From: Lacrimispora amygdalina
GTDB taxonomy: Bacteria > Bacillota > Clostridia > Lachnospirales > Lachnospiraceae
DNA: 32,670 nt
Assembly: GCF_003432035.1 (NCBI RefSeq)
Contig: NZ_QOHO01000096.1
Span: forward strand, 1-32,670
Direction of reading: 5' to 3'
Of the stretch, positions 32,497 to 32,670 are shown piece by piece. The notes under the pieces were generated by a model that was not told the DNA's origin, did no database searches, and worked only from the letters and a program-made list of their open reading frames with translations. Positions within the stretch are counted from its first letter, which is position 1; each line of letters opens with the position of its first letter. The translations under genes and the position numbers were made by a program.

Positions 32497-32504
32497 TATG
32501 AAAT

Positions 32505-32545
32505 AATACGCCCTGGCCCGGAATAATGGCTAAGGCGTATTTTTA
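32505..32545 (+). terminator. Terminator after trmL
   Basis: AATACGCC (32505-32512) pairs with GGCGTATT (32534-32541), with an inner GGCC/GGC pairing, and the stem ends in TTTTTAT. It begins 8 bases after the trmL stop. Confidence 0.75.
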
Positions 32546-32670
32546 TACAAAACTATGTTTAATTGACCAGCAGGGAGGCGGGAGCCTGGCTATCCTCCCC
32601 CTGATTGTCCAGTCTTACATCATTGATCTCATTTAAAGAAACCGGACGGAAATGATGTGACCCCTATAAG

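Overview
The window looks like chromosomal DNA from a spore-forming, low-to-mid GC member of the Clostridia, most likely a Lachnospiraceae relative of Lacrimispora or Clostridium. This is inferred from gene content and style: a CwlD-type amidase, two-subunit Fe-S serine dehydratase, MecA, a VanW/G5 wall protein, strong AGGAGG ribosome sites and sigma-A promoters with TGnTATAAT. No ribosomal RNA, tRNA, CRISPR array, insertion sequence or prophage was seen.

Layout. 1-3413: end of an alpha-galactoside locus (two ABC sugar permeases, then GH36 alpha-galactosidase). 3511-7260: serine module (YheO-type regulator, DAACS symporter, sdaAB, sdaAA), in which AT-rich sequence elements are shared by the two promoters. 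7339-10192: MarR regulator with a 13-bp inverted repeat over its promoter, a MATE exporter and a degenerate alpha/beta hydrolase. 10265-12703, minus strand: mecA, a VOC protein and the broken remnant of an L-2-amino-thiazoline-4-carboxylate-hydrolase-like gene. 12759-15179: an unusual cassette made of a soluble Ser/Thr kinase fused to a MinD/ParA-like domain with a ruined Walker A, a free-standing paralogue of that domain, and an 80-aa protein. 15312-19278: cell-envelope genes (GH18/SH3 protein, metallophosphoesterase lipoprotein, CwlD amidase). 19328-23175, minus strand: coiled-coil protein, Agr/LytTR-type two-component system, and asnA with a one-base frameshift. 23286-32496: mostly housekeeping genes in tight succession (threonylcarbamoyl-AMP synthase, dCMP deaminase, B12-binding radical SAM protein, endonuclease III, DEDDh exonuclease, a 37-aa membrane protein, VanW/G5 protein, AIRS-C-only protein, Lrp/AsnC regulator, aminotransferase, TrmL).

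The best candidate for an undescribed system is 12759-15179. The kinase carries every main catalytic motif but has HLD in place of HRD and no membrane or sensor domain. Its C-terminal domain and the next protein both show a G-x(4)-GxGxTH pseudo-P-loop, a D-W/Y-G motif and a C-terminal DPF-x-V motif, so they are paralogues and may act as a kinase-coupled pair. Other points of note are the asnA frameshift, the histidine kinase that seems to start at a non-canonical codon, the hydrolase with Phe in the nucleophile position, and the AIR-synthase-like protein that lacks its N-terminal half. All assignments rest on reading the sequence and on remembered family motifs; no database search was run.
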